DNA from: Rhodopseudomonas rhenobacensis
Lineage (GTDB): Bacteria; Pseudomonadota; Alphaproteobacteria; Rhizobiales; Xanthobacteraceae
DNA: 64,000 bases
Direction of reading: 5' to 3'
NCBI RefSeq assembly: GCF_014203125.1
Contig: NZ_JACHIH010000023.1
Location: 18,586 to 82,585, forward strand
The notes beneath the pieces are model-generated. The model saw nothing but the letters and a program-made list of their open reading frames with translations, did no database searches and was not told where the DNA came from. The first letter of the stretch is position 1. Each line of letters begins with the position of its first letter. Shown piece by piece: positions 43,019 through 51,648 of this stretch. A program made the position numbers and the translations under genes.

Positions 43019-43870
43019 CTACCCCACCGACGGCTGGGTCGGGTCGGGCTCAGGCAGTTCCTTCTCCGGCTTGGCATTGGCGGCCTCGACCGCGCGCTTC
43101 GCCAGCACGCCGATCAGATGCGCGCGATATTCGGCGCTGCCGTGCAGGTCGCTATTGAGGCCGTCGGCGTCGACGTGGATGCCGTCCAGCGCCTTCGGCG
43201 AAAAACGCTTCTTCAGCGCCTCCTCGAAGGCGGTGACGCGAAATACGCCCTCGGAGCCGGCGCCGGTCACGGTGACGCGGACGTCGGACGGCCGCTTGGC
43301 GACGAACACGCCGACCAGCGCGTAGCGCGACGCCTGATTGCGGAACTTGATGTAGGCGGCCTTCTTCGGAATCGGGAACGAGACCTTGGTGATGATTTCG
43401 TCCGGCTCCAGTGCGGTGGTGAACAGCCCCTGGAAGAACTCCTCCGGCTTCAGCTTGCGCTTGTTGGTGACGATGGTGGCGCCGAGCGCCAGCACCGCCG
43501 CCGGATAGTCCGCGGTCGGATCATTGTTGGCGAGCGAACCGCCGATCGTGCCCTTGTGGCGCACCGCCGGATCGCCGATCAGCGAGGCGAGTTCAGCCAA
43601 GGCCGGGATCGCCTCGCCGACGATTGCGGAAGCCGCGACGTCGGCGTGCTTGGCGGTGGCGCCGATCACCAGAGAGCGGCCCTTGATCTCGATGCCGTCG
43701 AGCCCCTCGACATGCGACAGGTCGACCAGATGCGGCGGCGCCGCGAGGCGCTGCTTCATCACCGGCAGCAGCGTGTGGCCGCCGGCGATCAGCTTGGCGT
43801 CCTCGTTCTTGAGCAGGATATTCGCGGCCTGCCGCACGGTCGCCGGGCGATGATATTTGAATTCGTACAT
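43019..43870 (-). CDS. coxM: CO dehydrogenase-family FAD subunit (CoxM)
   Basis: A 283-residue flavoprotein subunit. The two FAD pyrophosphate loops are readable: LIAGGHTLLPVMKQR near residue 30 and HKGTIGGSLANNDPTADYP near residue 105. It opens MYEFKYHRPATVRQAANIL, like CoxM. It takes electrons from the [2Fe-2S] subunit and passes them to quinone or NAD. In the form II order coxS-coxL-coxM, the gene should follow coxL, but coxS is 40 bases upstream instead. Confidence 0.93.
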   Translation of the reverse strand: MYEFKYHRPATVRQAANILLKNEDAKLIAGGHTLLPVMKQRLAAPPHLVDLSHVEGLDGIEIKGRSLVIGATAKHADVAASAIVGEAIPALAELASLIGDPAVRHKGTIGGSLANNDPTADYPAAVLALGATIVTNKRKLKPEEFFQGLFTTALEPDEIITKVSFPIPKKAAYIKFRNQASRYALVGVFVAKRPSDVRVTVTGAGSEGVFRVTAFEEALKKRFSPKALDGIHVDADGLNSDLHGSAEYRAHLIGVLAKRAVEAANAKPEKELPEPDPTQPSVG

Positions 43871-43910
43871 GAGGTCCTCGGGATCGCTTGCGACGCTGCA
43901 GCGGACAGAG

Positions 43911-44396
43911 TTACGTCAGATCGGAATTGCCCATCGCCTTGGCCCCGGCGGCGATCGATTCGACGATGTTCTGATAGCCGGTGCAGCGGCACAGATTGCC
44001 TTCGAGCTCTTCGCGAATGGTGTGATCGCTGAGGTCATGGCCCTTGCGATGCACCAGATCGACCGCGGTCATGATCATGCCCGGGGTACAGAACCCGCAT
44101 TGCAGCCCGTGATGCTCGCGAAACGCTTCCTGCATCGGATGCAGCGGCGCGCCGTCGGCGGCGAGCCCCTCGATCGTGGTGACGCTGTGGCCGTCGGCCA
44201 TCACCGCGAGCGTGGTGCAGGACTTCACCGCTTTGCCGTCGAGATGCACCACGCAGGCGCCGCATTGCGAGGTGTCGCAGCCGACATGGGTGCCGGTGAG
44301 CCGCAGATTTTCGCGCAGGAACTGCACCAGCAAGGTGCGCGGGTCGACGTTCGCGGTGACGGGATTGCCATTCACGATCAGGGAAATTTTCGCCAT
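43911..44396 (-). CDS. coxS: CO dehydrogenase-family [2Fe-2S] subunit (CoxS)
   Basis: A 161-residue iron-sulfur subunit with both clusters complete. The plant-type cluster has Cys 40, 45, 48 and 60 ([14 protein letters not shown]); the second has Cys 100 and 103 ([10 protein letters not shown]) and 136 and 138 (LCRCTGYQ). I prefer the ATG at 44396 ([10 protein letters not shown]), with GAGAG upstream; a GTG two codons earlier is possible. It carries electrons from the molybdenum subunit, whose gene is missing in this window, to CoxM. Confidence 0.95.
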   Translation of the reverse strand: MAKISLIVNGNPVTANVDPRTLLVQFLRENLRLTGTHVGCDTSQCGACVVHLDGKAVKSCTTLAVMADGHSVTTIEGLAADGAPLHPMQEAFREHHGLQCGFCTPGMIMTAVDLVHRKGHDLSDHTIREELEGNLCRCTGYQNIVESIAAGAKAMGNSDLT

Positions 44397-44585
44397 CAGC
44401 ACTCTCTTGATCCGCGCCGCCGCGTTGGACGGCAGAGCGTCATGATATTGGTCCGACTATCTACGTTTGTTGTTCGCTTGCCGGTTCCGCCACATCTTAT
44501 GGACCATCGCCGCGGTCGGCAACATGGCGAGGGCGGCCGCGGCGCAGCCAAATCCGCCGATCCGCAGTCAAAACAACTTGATCGC

Positions 44586-45053
44586 TCAGGCGTCGGATTG
44601 CACCGCCGGCTGCACCGCCTTGCCGAAATTCGAGAAGAACTCGTCGGCGAGTTTCTTCGCCGAGCCGTTGATCAGCCGCTGCCCGAGCTGCGCCAGCTTG
44701 CCGCCGATATGGGCTTCGACATTGTAGGACAACAGCGTGCCGCCTTCGTTGTCGGTCAGCCCGACGGTGGCGCCGCCCTTGGCGAAACCGGCGACGCCGC
44801 CCTCACCTTCGCCGGTGATGGTGTAGCCGTTCGGCGGATCGAGATCGGTGAGGGTGACGCGGCCCTTGAAGCGCGCCGACACCGGCCCGACCTTCAATTT
44901 GGCGACGGCGCGAAAGCCCTCGGCGTCCTCGGTCTTTTCCAGCTCCTCGCAGCCCGGGATGCAGGCCTTCAGCACTTCGGGATCGTTGAGTTTTTCCCAC
45001 ACCAGCGCACGCGGCGCGACGAGGTGGACCTCGCCGCTCATCGTCATGGCCAT
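44586..45053 (-). CDS. coxG: CoxG-type SRPBCC protein
   Basis: A 155-residue SRPBCC-fold protein. It reads SGEVHLVAPRALVWEKLNDP, CIPGCEELEKT and EAHIGGKLAQLGQRLINGSA, all typical of CoxG. CoxG recruits CO dehydrogenase to the cytoplasmic membrane; the longer form has a C-terminal anchor, which this short one lacks. A GGGAGGA ribosome site lies six bases before the ATG at 45053. It is the first gene of the cox cluster, 190 bases ahead of coxS. Confidence 0.9.
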   Translation of the reverse strand: MAMTMSGEVHLVAPRALVWEKLNDPEVLKACIPGCEELEKTEDAEGFRAVAKLKVGPVSARFKGRVTLTDLDPPNGYTITGEGEGGVAGFAKGGATVGLTDNEGGTLLSYNVEAHIGGKLAQLGQRLINGSAKKLADEFFSNFGKAVQPAVQSDA

Positions 45054-45331
45054 CGACTATCCTCCCTTAGGGCCGCCTTGCTCGGCGGCGCTGTTCGTCG
45101 AGTAAAGCACGGCTGCGGGAAAAGAAAAAGCTTGGCAGAATCGCGATGATACAGCATCGCCCAGCCACCACAATCGGCCGGAGCCGCCGCCATGACCTGC
45201 GTCCCACGCATCATCACCGGGCTGCAAGCTGTCAGCCGCGGCCGCCCGGGCGCCGCGCTCGACGCGGCCGGCCGTGCACCGCACAATCGCACGGCACCGC
45301 GCCGTGCCGTCCTTTCACATGGAGACCACAG

Positions 45332-46114
45332 ATGCCGCTGATCGATGCCGACGGTTGCCTGTTGAACGTGTCGGTGGAGGGCCGCGACGGCGCGCCGACC
45401 CTGATGCTGTCGAATTCGCTCGGCTGCACCACGGAGATGTGGAAGCCGCAGATGCTGGCGCTGACCAACCTTTTCCGCGTGGTGCGCTACGATCGCCGCG
45501 GCCACGGCAAATCCCAGGTGCCGCCCGGCCCCTACACGATGGAGCGGCTCGGCCGCGACGTGCTGGCGATCCTCGACGGGCTGAACATCGCCAAGACGCA
45601 TTGGTGCGGACTGTCGATGGGCGGCATGGAGGGGCAGTGGCTCGCCGCCCACGCGCCGGAGCGGCTCGACCGGGTGATCCTGGCCAACACCACCTGCTAC
45701 TACCCGGACCCGACCAACTTCCAGAATCGCATCAAGCTGGTGCGCGATGGCGGGCTGCAGGCGATCGCCGACACCGTGATCGCCGCCTGGCTGACCGCGG
45801 AGTTTCGCGAGCGAGAGCCACAGGCGACCGAGCGATTGCGGGCCATGCTGCTGGCGACGCCGGTCGAGGGCTATATGGCCTGCTGCGAGACGCTGAGCAC
45901 GCTGGATCAGCGCGAGCTGTTGCCGCAGATCGCCAAGCCGACGCTCGTGATCGTCGGCCGCCACGACCAGTCCACCCCGGTCGCCGCCGGCGAATTCATC
46001 CGCAGCCGGATTCCCGGCGCCAGCATGACGCTGCTCGACGCCGCGCACATCTCCAACATCGAACAGCCGCACGCGTTCACCGACGCGGTGATCGGGTTTC
46101 TGACGCAGCGGTGA
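45332..46114 (+). CDS. pcaD: 3-oxoadipate enol-lactonase-like hydrolase (PcaD type)
   Basis: A 260-residue alpha/beta hydrolase. LMLSNSLGCTTEMWKPQM carries the oxyanion segment typical of PcaD; nucleophile Ser in HWCGLSMGGMEGQW; Asp in VIVGRHDQSTP; His in AAHISNIEQ. PcaD opens 3-oxoadipate enol-lactone in the protocatechuate branch of beta-ketoadipate degradation. No other pca genes are near, so a related lactonase or esterase activity is possible. The ATG at 45332 follows GGAGA; a longer frame upstream is rejected. It is divergent from coxG, with 278 bases between. Confidence 0.85.
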   Translation: MPLIDADGCLLNVSVEGRDGAPTLMLSNSLGCTTEMWKPQMLALTNLFRVVRYDRRGHGKSQVPPGPYTMERLGRDVLAILDGLNIAKTHWCGLSMGGMEGQWLAAHAPERLDRVILANTTCYYPDPTNFQNRIKLVRDGGLQAIADTVIAAWLTAEFREREPQATERLRAMLLATPVEGYMACCETLSTLDQRELLPQIAKPTLVIVGRHDQSTPVAAGEFIRSRIPGASMTLLDAAHISNIEQPHAFTDAVIGFLTQR

Positions 46115-46129
46115 TAGAGGAGCGCCTCT

Positions 46130-46171
46130 GTTCCCCTCCCCCTTGCGGGGCCCGCAAGAGGGGAGGGGAAC
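46130..46171. terminator. Very strong palindrome after pcaD-like gene
   Basis: GTTCCCCTCCCCCTTGCGGG at the left pairs almost completely with its complement ending in GGGGAGGGGAAC, giving about 20 pairs with a one-base loop and a single bulge. It starts 15 bases beyond the pcaD stop. There is no T run; it may stop transcription, or be a dispersed repeat acting as an mRNA 3' stabiliser. Confidence 0.65.
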
Positions 46172-46248
46172 GCGCTGGCTTCGCAGCCGCGCGAGTGCTT
46201 CAATCGTTCAATCGAAGGCGAAGGCGTTCAAAAGCAGCGGAGAGTCCG

Positions 46249-46434
46249 GTGCCAGTCCGAGAGCAGCGACAGGAAGAGAGCAATTCCGAAACGCTGGCGA
46301 ACTACGATGACCGCTTTTCCCGCGTCGACAACGAACTCACCAAAATTCGCTCTGAACTCATCCTGGTGAAATGGATGGTCGGCTTCGCCATCGCGCTCAA
46401 CGTGGCGATTTTGACGAGACTGTTCTTTCGCTAG
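46249..46434 (+). CDS. Small membrane-anchored coiled-coil protein
   Basis: Not recognised. A 61-residue product starting at a GTG (46249), with a GGAGAG ribosome site four bases upstream. It has a charged, coiled-coil half (ETLANYDDRFSRVDNELTKI) followed by one membrane span (WMVGFAIALNVAILTRLFF) at the very C-terminus. The tail-anchored plan resembles small DUF1640- or XhlA-like proteins. It follows the pcaD palindrome and is likely a separate gene. The ribosome site and clean topology support it. Confidence 0.65.
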   Translation: MPVREQRQEESNSETLANYDDRFSRVDNELTKIRSELILVKWMVGFAIALNVAILTRLFFR

Positions 46435-46467
46435 CGCGCGTTTTGTCCCGGCCCGCGGGCAATCGCA

Positions 46468-47007
46468 CTATGCCGCCTTCGACTGCGGCGGCATGTAAGC
46501 CGGTTCCGCCGGCTCTTCAGAAGCGACGTCGTCGTGGGCCGCCTTGCGCGACAGCGGCGGCTCCACCGCCAACAGGATCGCGGTGCCGAGCAACAGCAGC
46601 AGTTCGGTGGCGTGCAGCCGCAACGCCGCCGCCTCGCCGACCTTGGCGGCCATCACCATGCTGACGAAGCTGATCAGGCTGCCGATCGCCAGCGCGAAGC
46701 CCAGCGCCTCGTCGCAGCCGCCGGCCTTGCGGATGTTGACCCGGGTGGTCAGCACCACGAACACGCCGAAGAACGCCACCACCGTCAGCTTGCCGAGCGC
46801 CAGCAGCCAGGCGGCGCGCACCGTCGACATCGCGGCGAGGTGCAGATAGTCGCTGATGAACAAGGCGATCGAAATGTTCGGCCGGTCGTAGAACCCCGAC
46901 ACCGGGGAAATCATGATCCGGAGCGCCGCCGCCGTCCAGGACGGTATGAAATAGGCCGCCAGCAGCGCGCCGTTGAAGGTACTGATCCGCCAGTTCGTCG
47001 CCATCAT
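46468..47007 (-). CDS. Multi-span membrane protein of unknown function
   Basis: Not recognised. About 179 residues with four membrane spans: around WTAAALRIMISPVSG, WLLALGKLTVVAFFGVFVVL, ALGFALAIGSLISFVSMVM and ATELLLLLGTAILLAV. It ends in an acidic/proline tail (EEPAEPAYMPP). The start is uncertain: ATG at 47007 has a GGACGG-like site seven bases before it, but in-frame starts at 47034 (ATG) and 47103 (TTG) exist. It is convergent with the small coiled-coil gene. Confidence 0.6.
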   Translation of the reverse strand: MMATNWRISTFNGALLAAYFIPSWTAAALRIMISPVSGFYDRPNISIALFISDYLHLAAMSTVRAAWLLALGKLTVVAFFGVFVVLTTRVNIRKAGGCDEALGFALAIGSLISFVSMVMAAKVGEAAALRLHATELLLLLGTAILLAVEPPLSRKAAHDDVASEEPAEPAYMPPQSKAA

Positions 47008-47163
47008 GTCGCAGCCGTCCGGTTCCACCACCATCCATGGCAGCCCGGTCGCAAGGGCGGTCACGGTCGCGGAAGGTAACCATCTGTTAACCGTGACTGG
47101 CAATCGAAAGGTTTTGTTAACCTTAACGGCGGATTCGCCTCACCTGAATACCTCTCAACAGGC

Positions 47164-47188
47164 AAAGAAATCCCGCCTTGCGGCGGGA
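47164..47188 (-). terminator. Rho-independent terminator for the Gln-rich microprotein gene
   Basis: On the minus strand TCCCGCC-gcaa-GGCGGGA is followed by TTTCTTT. The stem is a perfect seven pairs with a GCAA tetraloop. It lies 20 bases beyond the stop of the 47-residue ORF. Confidence 0.85.
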
Positions 47189-47207
47189 CTTCCAGACGAT
47201 GAAAGAG

Positions 47208-47351
47208 CTAGCGCTCGCGGGGCTTGGCGCCCTTGCTCGGCTCCTGCTGTTGCTGGCCGGGCTTCTGGCCCCCGCCCTGCTCCTGCTGGCCGGGCTTCTG
47301 ACTCGGGGTCTGGTTCTGCTGACCCTGACGCGGCTGGTTCTGTTTCGGCAT
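47208..47351 (-). CDS. Gln/Pro/Gly-rich 47-residue microprotein
   Basis: Not recognised by function. An ATG at 47351 opens MPKQNQPRQGQQNQTPSQKP, continues through two QKPGQQ repeats and ends in a basic SKGAKPRER. Nearly 30% of residues are Gln, so it is disordered in water, like hydrophilin/low-complexity stress proteins. A perfect terminator follows directly. I recall comparable Gln-rich small ORFs in Bradyrhizobium-like genomes. The start has only a weak ribosome site. The dedicated terminator makes a transcribed unit likely; a small RNA is the alternative. Confidence 0.6.
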   Translation of the reverse strand: MPKQNQPRQGQQNQTPSQKPGQQEQGGGQKPGQQQQEPSKGAKPRER

Positions 47352-47662
47352 TCCAACGCCTGCTTGGTGGGTAGCAACAAGAACCAACCGGCGTCGCGCG
47401 AAAAAGGTTGCGCAAAAAATCCCGGTCCACGATCACGGCTGCGTGCAAACCGCGGTGAAAGAACCGCCATCCACACCCGTCCGCCATAAGTCGCAGCCTG
47501 ATCTGTTGCCGCCGCCGATTCGCACTGTTAGAAAAATACCGTATGCGATTTCCGACTGCCCGGGTCCCCATCGCGTCGGTCCCCACGCCGTAAAGTGGGC
47601 ATCGGTCTTGCATGGCCGATCGGCATCGATATGAGTTTGTTCGGTCTCCAACGCGGCAGCCC
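47352..47662. other. Control region upstream of transporter 2
   Basis: 311 bases between the divergent Gln-rich ORF and the second liv operon. No gene is supported. The centre (about 47505-47545) is relatively AT-rich, with ttagaaaaat, and could hold the operon's promoter; I cannot assign boxes firmly. Confidence 0.55.
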
Positions 47663-48577
47663 ATGGATTATTTCGCCCAACAACTGATCAACGGTATCGT
47701 GCTCGGCTCGATCTACGGCCTGATCGCGATCGGTTACACGATGGTCTACGGCATCGTCGGCATGATCAATTTCGCCCATGGCGACGTCTTCATGATCGGC
47801 GGTTTCATCGCGCTGATCTCGTTCCTGATCCTGGTTTCGCTCGGCCTCACCTTCGTGCCGGTGATCCTGTTGATCGTGCTGCTGGTGTCGATGGCGATCA
47901 CCGCGCTGTACGGCTGGACCGTGGAACGCATCGCCTACCGGCCGCTGCGGCACTCGTTCCGGCTGGCGCCGATGCTGTCGGCGATCGGCATGTCGTTCGT
48001 GCTGATGAATTATTCGCAGGTGGCGCAGGGCGCCCGGGTCAAGCCGGTGCCGCCGATCATCACCGGCGGCTATACGCTGTATGAAGCCGACGGCTTCGTG
48101 GTGCGGCTGTCGAACATCCAGATCATCGTGGTGATCACCACGGTGGTGCTGCTGGCGATCTTCACCTGGCTGGTCGCCAAAACCCGGCTCGGCCGCGACA
48201 TGCGCGCCTGCGAACAGGATCAGACCATGGCGGCGCTGCTTGGCGTCGACGTTGACCGCACCATCTCGATGACCTTCGTCATTGGTGCCGCGCTGGCCTC
48301 GGTCGCCGGCATGATGTACCTGCTGTATTACGGCCTGGTGGACTTCTTCATGGGCTTCGTCGCCGGCATCAAGGCGTTCACCGCAGCGGTCTTGGGCGGC
48401 ATCGGCTCGCTGCCCGGCGCGATGCTCGGCGGCCTCCTGATCGGCCTGATCGAAACGCTGTGGTCGGCCTACTTTTCGGTCGAGTACAAGGACGTTGCGG
48501 CGTTCTCGATTCTGATCATCGTTTTGATCTTCCTTCCGACCGGCCTGTTGGGCCGTCCGGAAGTTGAAAAAGTCTGA
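47663..48577 (+). CDS. livH: Branched-chain amino acid-type ABC permease LivH (transporter 2)
   Basis: A 304-residue permease. It opens MDYFAQQLINGIVLGSIYGL and has the LivH hallmark MVYGIVGMINFAHGDVFMIG; the coupling segment is AAVLGGIGSLPGAMLGGLLI. It is the first gene of a five-gene operon livH-livM-livG-livF-livK. The gene order and family are those of the general amino acid (Leu/Ile/Val) importers. ATG at 47663, weak ribosome site. Confidence 0.93.
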   Translation: MDYFAQQLINGIVLGSIYGLIAIGYTMVYGIVGMINFAHGDVFMIGGFIALISFLILVSLGLTFVPVILLIVLLVSMAITALYGWTVERIAYRPLRHSFRLAPMLSAIGMSFVLMNYSQVAQGARVKPVPPIITGGYTLYEADGFVVRLSNIQIIVVITTVVLLAIFTWLVAKTRLGRDMRACEQDQTMAALLGVDVDRTISMTFVIGAALASVAGMMYLLYYGLVDFFMGFVAGIKAFTAAVLGGIGSLPGAMLGGLLIGLIETLWSAYFSVEYKDVAAFSILIIVLIFLPTGLLGRPEVEKV

Positions 48578-48585
48578 GCGCGCGC

Positions 48586-49929
48586 GTGGCACCCCTCACT
48601 CCGGCCCCCGCCGCCGCCGCGACCGCCGCTGCCGCCAAGAAGCGCGGCCTCGACGTCGCGTTCATTTTCAAAAAGTCGCTGATCAGCGCCCTGGTGGCGC
48701 TGGTTTTGTTTTCGCTGATGATCGGCGTGCGCACCGAGGCCGGCCCGACCGGCCAGTTGATCTATTGGACCAGGTTCGGCGACCTCGCCGCGATGGTCGG
48801 CGCGGTGTTCGCAGGCAGTATCGTCGTCGAGTTGCTGCGCTGGTGGTGGGGCCCGGTCGGCACCGTGCACAGCGTCGGCCCCAAAGTGCAGGGCGCGTTG
48901 TCGTTCGCCGGCCGGGTGCTGCCGCCGCTGATGCTCGGCTTCACCTTCCTGATGCCGGTGATCTTCTACGATCAGCGCTACATCCTCGATCTCGGCATCC
49001 TGGTGTTGACCTATGTGATGCTGGGCTGGGGCCTCAACGTCGTGGTCGGCCTCGCCGGGCTGCTGGACCTCGGCTACGTGGCGTTCTACGCGGTCGGCGC
49101 CTATTCCTATGCGCTGCTGGCGACCAATTTCGGGCTGTCGTTCTGGGTCTGCCTGCCGCTCGCCGGCATCCTCGCGGCGTTCTGGGGCGTGTTGCTCGGC
49201 TTTCCGGTGCTGCGGCTGCGCGGCGACTATCTCGCCATCGTCACGCTGGCGTTCGGCGAGATCATCCGCCTCGTCATCATCAACTGGCAGAGCCTGACCG
49301 GCGGCCCCAACGGCATCTCGGGCATTCCGCGCCCGACGATGTTCGGCATTCCGCTGACCCCGGCCGAGGACGGCCTCGCCGCCCGGCTCGGCATCGAATT
49401 CTCACCGACCCACCGCATCGTGTTCCTGTTCTATCTGATCCTGGCACTGGCGCTGCTGACCAACTGGGTGACGATCCGGCTGCGCCGGCTGCCGATCGGT
49501 CGCGCCTGGGAAGCGCTGCGCGAGGACGAGGTGGCCTGCCGCGCGCTCGGCATCAACACCACCACCACCAAGCTCACCGCATTCGCCACCGGCGCGATGT
49601 TCGGCGGCTTCGCCGGCGCCTTCTTCGCCACCCGGCAGGGCTTCATCTCGCCGGAGTCCTTCACGTTCCAGGAATCCGCACTGGTGCTGGCGATCGTGGT
49701 GCTGGGCGGCATGGGCTCGCAGCTCGGCGTGGCGCTGGCCGCGGTGGCGATGATCGGCGGCTTTGAGCTGTTCCGCGGTCTCGATCAGTACCGCATGCTG
49801 GTGTTCGGCCTGGCGATGGTGCTGTTGATGATCTGGCGGCCGCGCGGCCTGATCGGCCACCGCGCCCCGACTGTATTTCTAGAACAGAGCCGGGCGATCT
49901 CCTCCGACCTCGTCAAGGAAGGCCGATGA
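48586..49929 (+). CDS. livM: Branched-chain amino acid-type ABC permease LivM (transporter 2)
   Basis: A 447-residue permease, longer than the LivM of transporter 1 by about 120 residues owing to an N-terminal extension with extra membrane spans (the DUF3382-type domain of classical LivM). The core reads GWGLNVVVGLAGLLDLGYVA, LRLRGDYLAIVTLAFGEIIR and VVLGGMGSQLGVALAAV. GTG start at 48586, eight bases after livH. Its stop overlaps livG (ATGA). Confidence 0.92.
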   Translation: MAPLTPAPAAAATAAAAKKRGLDVAFIFKKSLISALVALVLFSLMIGVRTEAGPTGQLIYWTRFGDLAAMVGAVFAGSIVVELLRWWWGPVGTVHSVGPKVQGALSFAGRVLPPLMLGFTFLMPVIFYDQRYILDLGILVLTYVMLGWGLNVVVGLAGLLDLGYVAFYAVGAYSYALLATNFGLSFWVCLPLAGILAAFWGVLLGFPVLRLRGDYLAIVTLAFGEIIRLVIINWQSLTGGPNGISGIPRPTMFGIPLTPAEDGLAARLGIEFSPTHRIVFLFYLILALALLTNWVTIRLRRLPIGRAWEALREDEVACRALGINTTTTKLTAFATGAMFGGFAGAFFATRQGFISPESFTFQESALVLAIVVLGGMGSQLGVALAAVAMIGGFELFRGLDQYRMLVFGLAMVLLMIWRPRGLIGHRAPTVFLEQSRAISSDLVKEGR

Positions 49930-50762
49930 GCGGCGATCCCATCCTCGAGGTCGACAATCTGGCGATGCGGTTCGGCGGCATCGTCGCGGTCAACGGCCTG
50001 TCGTTCGCAGCCCGGCACGGCGAGATCACCGCGCTGATCGGCCCCAACGGCGCCGGCAAGACCACCGTGTTCAACTGCATCACCGGCTTCTACAAGCCGA
50101 CCGGCGGCACCATCCGGCTGAGCCATCGCGACGGCAAAAGTTACCAGCTGCAGCGGCTGAACGATTTCCGCATTTCCAAGATCGCCAAGGTGGCGCGCAC
50201 CTTCCAGAACATCCGGCTGTTTCCCGGCATGACCGCGCTGGAAAACCTGATGGTGGCGCAGCACAACGCCCTGATGCGTGCCTCCGGGCTGACCTTTCTC
50301 GGGCTGATCGGCGCGCCGTCGTGGCGCAGTGCCGAAGCCAGCGCGATCGAGCTCGCGCGAATCTGGCTGAAACGAATCGGGCTGTTGGAGCGCGCCGACG
50401 ACGCCGCCGGCAACCTGCCCTATGGCGACCAGCGCCGGCTGGAGATCGCGCGGGCGATGTGCACCACCCCGGCGCTGCTCTGTCTCGACGAGCCCGCCGC
50501 CGGCCTCAACGCCCGCGAGAGCGCCGGCTTGAGCGAATTGCTGATGTCGATCCGCGCCGAGGGAAACACCTCGATCCTGCTGATCGAGCACGACATGAGC
50601 GTGGTGATGGAAATTTCCGATCACGTCGTGGTGTTGGACTATGGCGTCAAGATCGCCGACGGCACGCCGCAGCACGTCCGCGACGACGCCCGCGTGATCG
50701 CCGCCTATCTTGGCGTCGAAGACGACGAGGTGGCCGCGGTCGAGCAGGAGTTGGGGCTGTGA
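49926..50762 (+). CDS. livG: Branched-chain amino acid-type ABC ATPase LivG (transporter 2)
   Basis: A 278-residue ATPase with Walker A GPNGAGKTTVFNCITG, the LivG-type signature LPYGDQRRLEIARAM, Walker B LLCLDEPAAGLN and the GLNARESAGL segment typical of LivG. ATG overlaps the livM stop. A ~130-base palindromic repeat separates it from livF. Confidence 0.94.
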   Translation: MSGDPILEVDNLAMRFGGIVAVNGLSFAARHGEITALIGPNGAGKTTVFNCITGFYKPTGGTIRLSHRDGKSYQLQRLNDFRISKIAKVARTFQNIRLFPGMTALENLMVAQHNALMRASGLTFLGLIGAPSWRSAEASAIELARIWLKRIGLLERADDAAGNLPYGDQRRLEIARAMCTTPALLCLDEPAAGLNARESAGLSELLMSIRAEGNTSILLIEHDMSVVMEISDHVVVLDYGVKIADGTPQHVRDDARVIAAYLGVEDDEVAAVEQELGL

Positions 50763-50776
50763 GGGTTGATCGATCC

Positions 50777-50902
50777 GTGTCCCGGACGCGGCGCAGCGCG
50801 CAAGCGCTGCCCCGCAGAGCCGGGACCGTTACGAGCGCCGTGCACTGGAACGGCCCCGGCTCTGCAATGCGATACTTCGTATCGCATTGCGTCCGGGGCA
50901 CG
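50777..50902. repeat. Family A repeat inside the liv operon
   Basis: Opens gtgtcccggacgcggcgcag and closes cattgcgtccggggcacg, inverted ends of the same motif; a second inner hairpin is gcaatgcgatacttcgtatc. It sits between livG and livF, filling a 151-base gap in an otherwise tightly packed operon. Relatives lie at 51664-51786 and 59396-59546. Confidence 0.85.
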
Positions 50903-50913
50903 AGGGCAGACGC

Positions 50914-51648
50914 ATGACCACCCCCCTGCTGGCGATCCGCGGCCTGCGCGCCGCCTATGGCAAGATCGAAGCGCTGAAGGGCGTCGACCTCGACATCGCG
51001 CAGGGCGAAATCGTGGCGCTGATCGGGGCCAACGGCGCCGGCAAGTCGACGCTGATGATGACGATCTTCGGCAAGCCGCGCGCCAAGGCCGGCCGCATCG
51101 CATTCGACGGGCAGGACATCACCGAAGTGCCGACGCATCACATCGCGCGGCTGCGCATCGCGCAATCGCCGGAGGGCCGCCGGATCTTTCCGCGGATGAG
51201 CGTTGCGGAAAATCTGCAGATGGGCGCCGACGCCACCGAGACCAGCGAAGCCGATCGCGCCGCCGGACTGGAGCGGGTGCTGACCTTGTTCCCGCGGCTG
51301 AAGGAACGCCTGACCCAGCGCGGCGGCACGCTCTCCGGCGGCGAGCAGCAGATGCTGGCGATCGGTCGCGCGCTGATGAGCCGGCCGCGGCTGTTGCTGC
51401 TCGACGAGCCATCGCTCGGCCTCGCGCCACTGATCGCGCGGCAGATCTTCGAGGCGATCCGCACCCTGAATAAGCAGGACGGCCTGACCGTGCTGATCGT
51501 CGAACAGAACGCCAACCACGCGCTGCGGCTCGCGCATCGCGGCTACGTGATGGTCAACGGACTGATCACGCTGTCCGGCAGCGGCGCCGAATTGCTGCAG
51601 CGCCCGGAAGTCCGCGCCGCCTATCTCGAAGGCGGCCGCGGCGCGTAG
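50914..51648 (+). CDS. livF: Branched-chain amino acid-type ABC ATPase LivF (transporter 2)
   Basis: A 244-residue ATPase with Walker [17 protein letters not shown], signature [16 protein letters not shown], Walker B LLLLDEPSLGLAP and the LivF motif IAQSPEGRRIFPRMSVAENL. I chose the ATG at 50914, because the upstream nine codons belong to the repeat. GAGGG lies about eight bases before it. Confidence 0.94.
   Translation: MTTPLLAIRGLRAAYGKIEALKGVDLDIAQGEIVALIGANGAGKSTLMMTIFGKPRAKAGRIAFDGQDITEVPTHHIARLRIAQSPEGRRIFPRMSVAENLQMGADATETSEADRAAGLERVLTLFPRLKERLTQRGGTLSGGEQQMLAIGRALMSRPRLLLLDEPSLGLAPLIARQIFEAIRTLNKQDGLTVLIVEQNANHALRLAHRGYVMVNGLITLSGSGAELLQRPEVRAAYLEGGRGA

Noticed and set aside
47090..47130. 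gttaacc-type inverted motifs upstream of the 46468 membrane gene as an operator
   Set aside because: Several short gttaac motifs occur but with irregular spacing; too weak to call a site.
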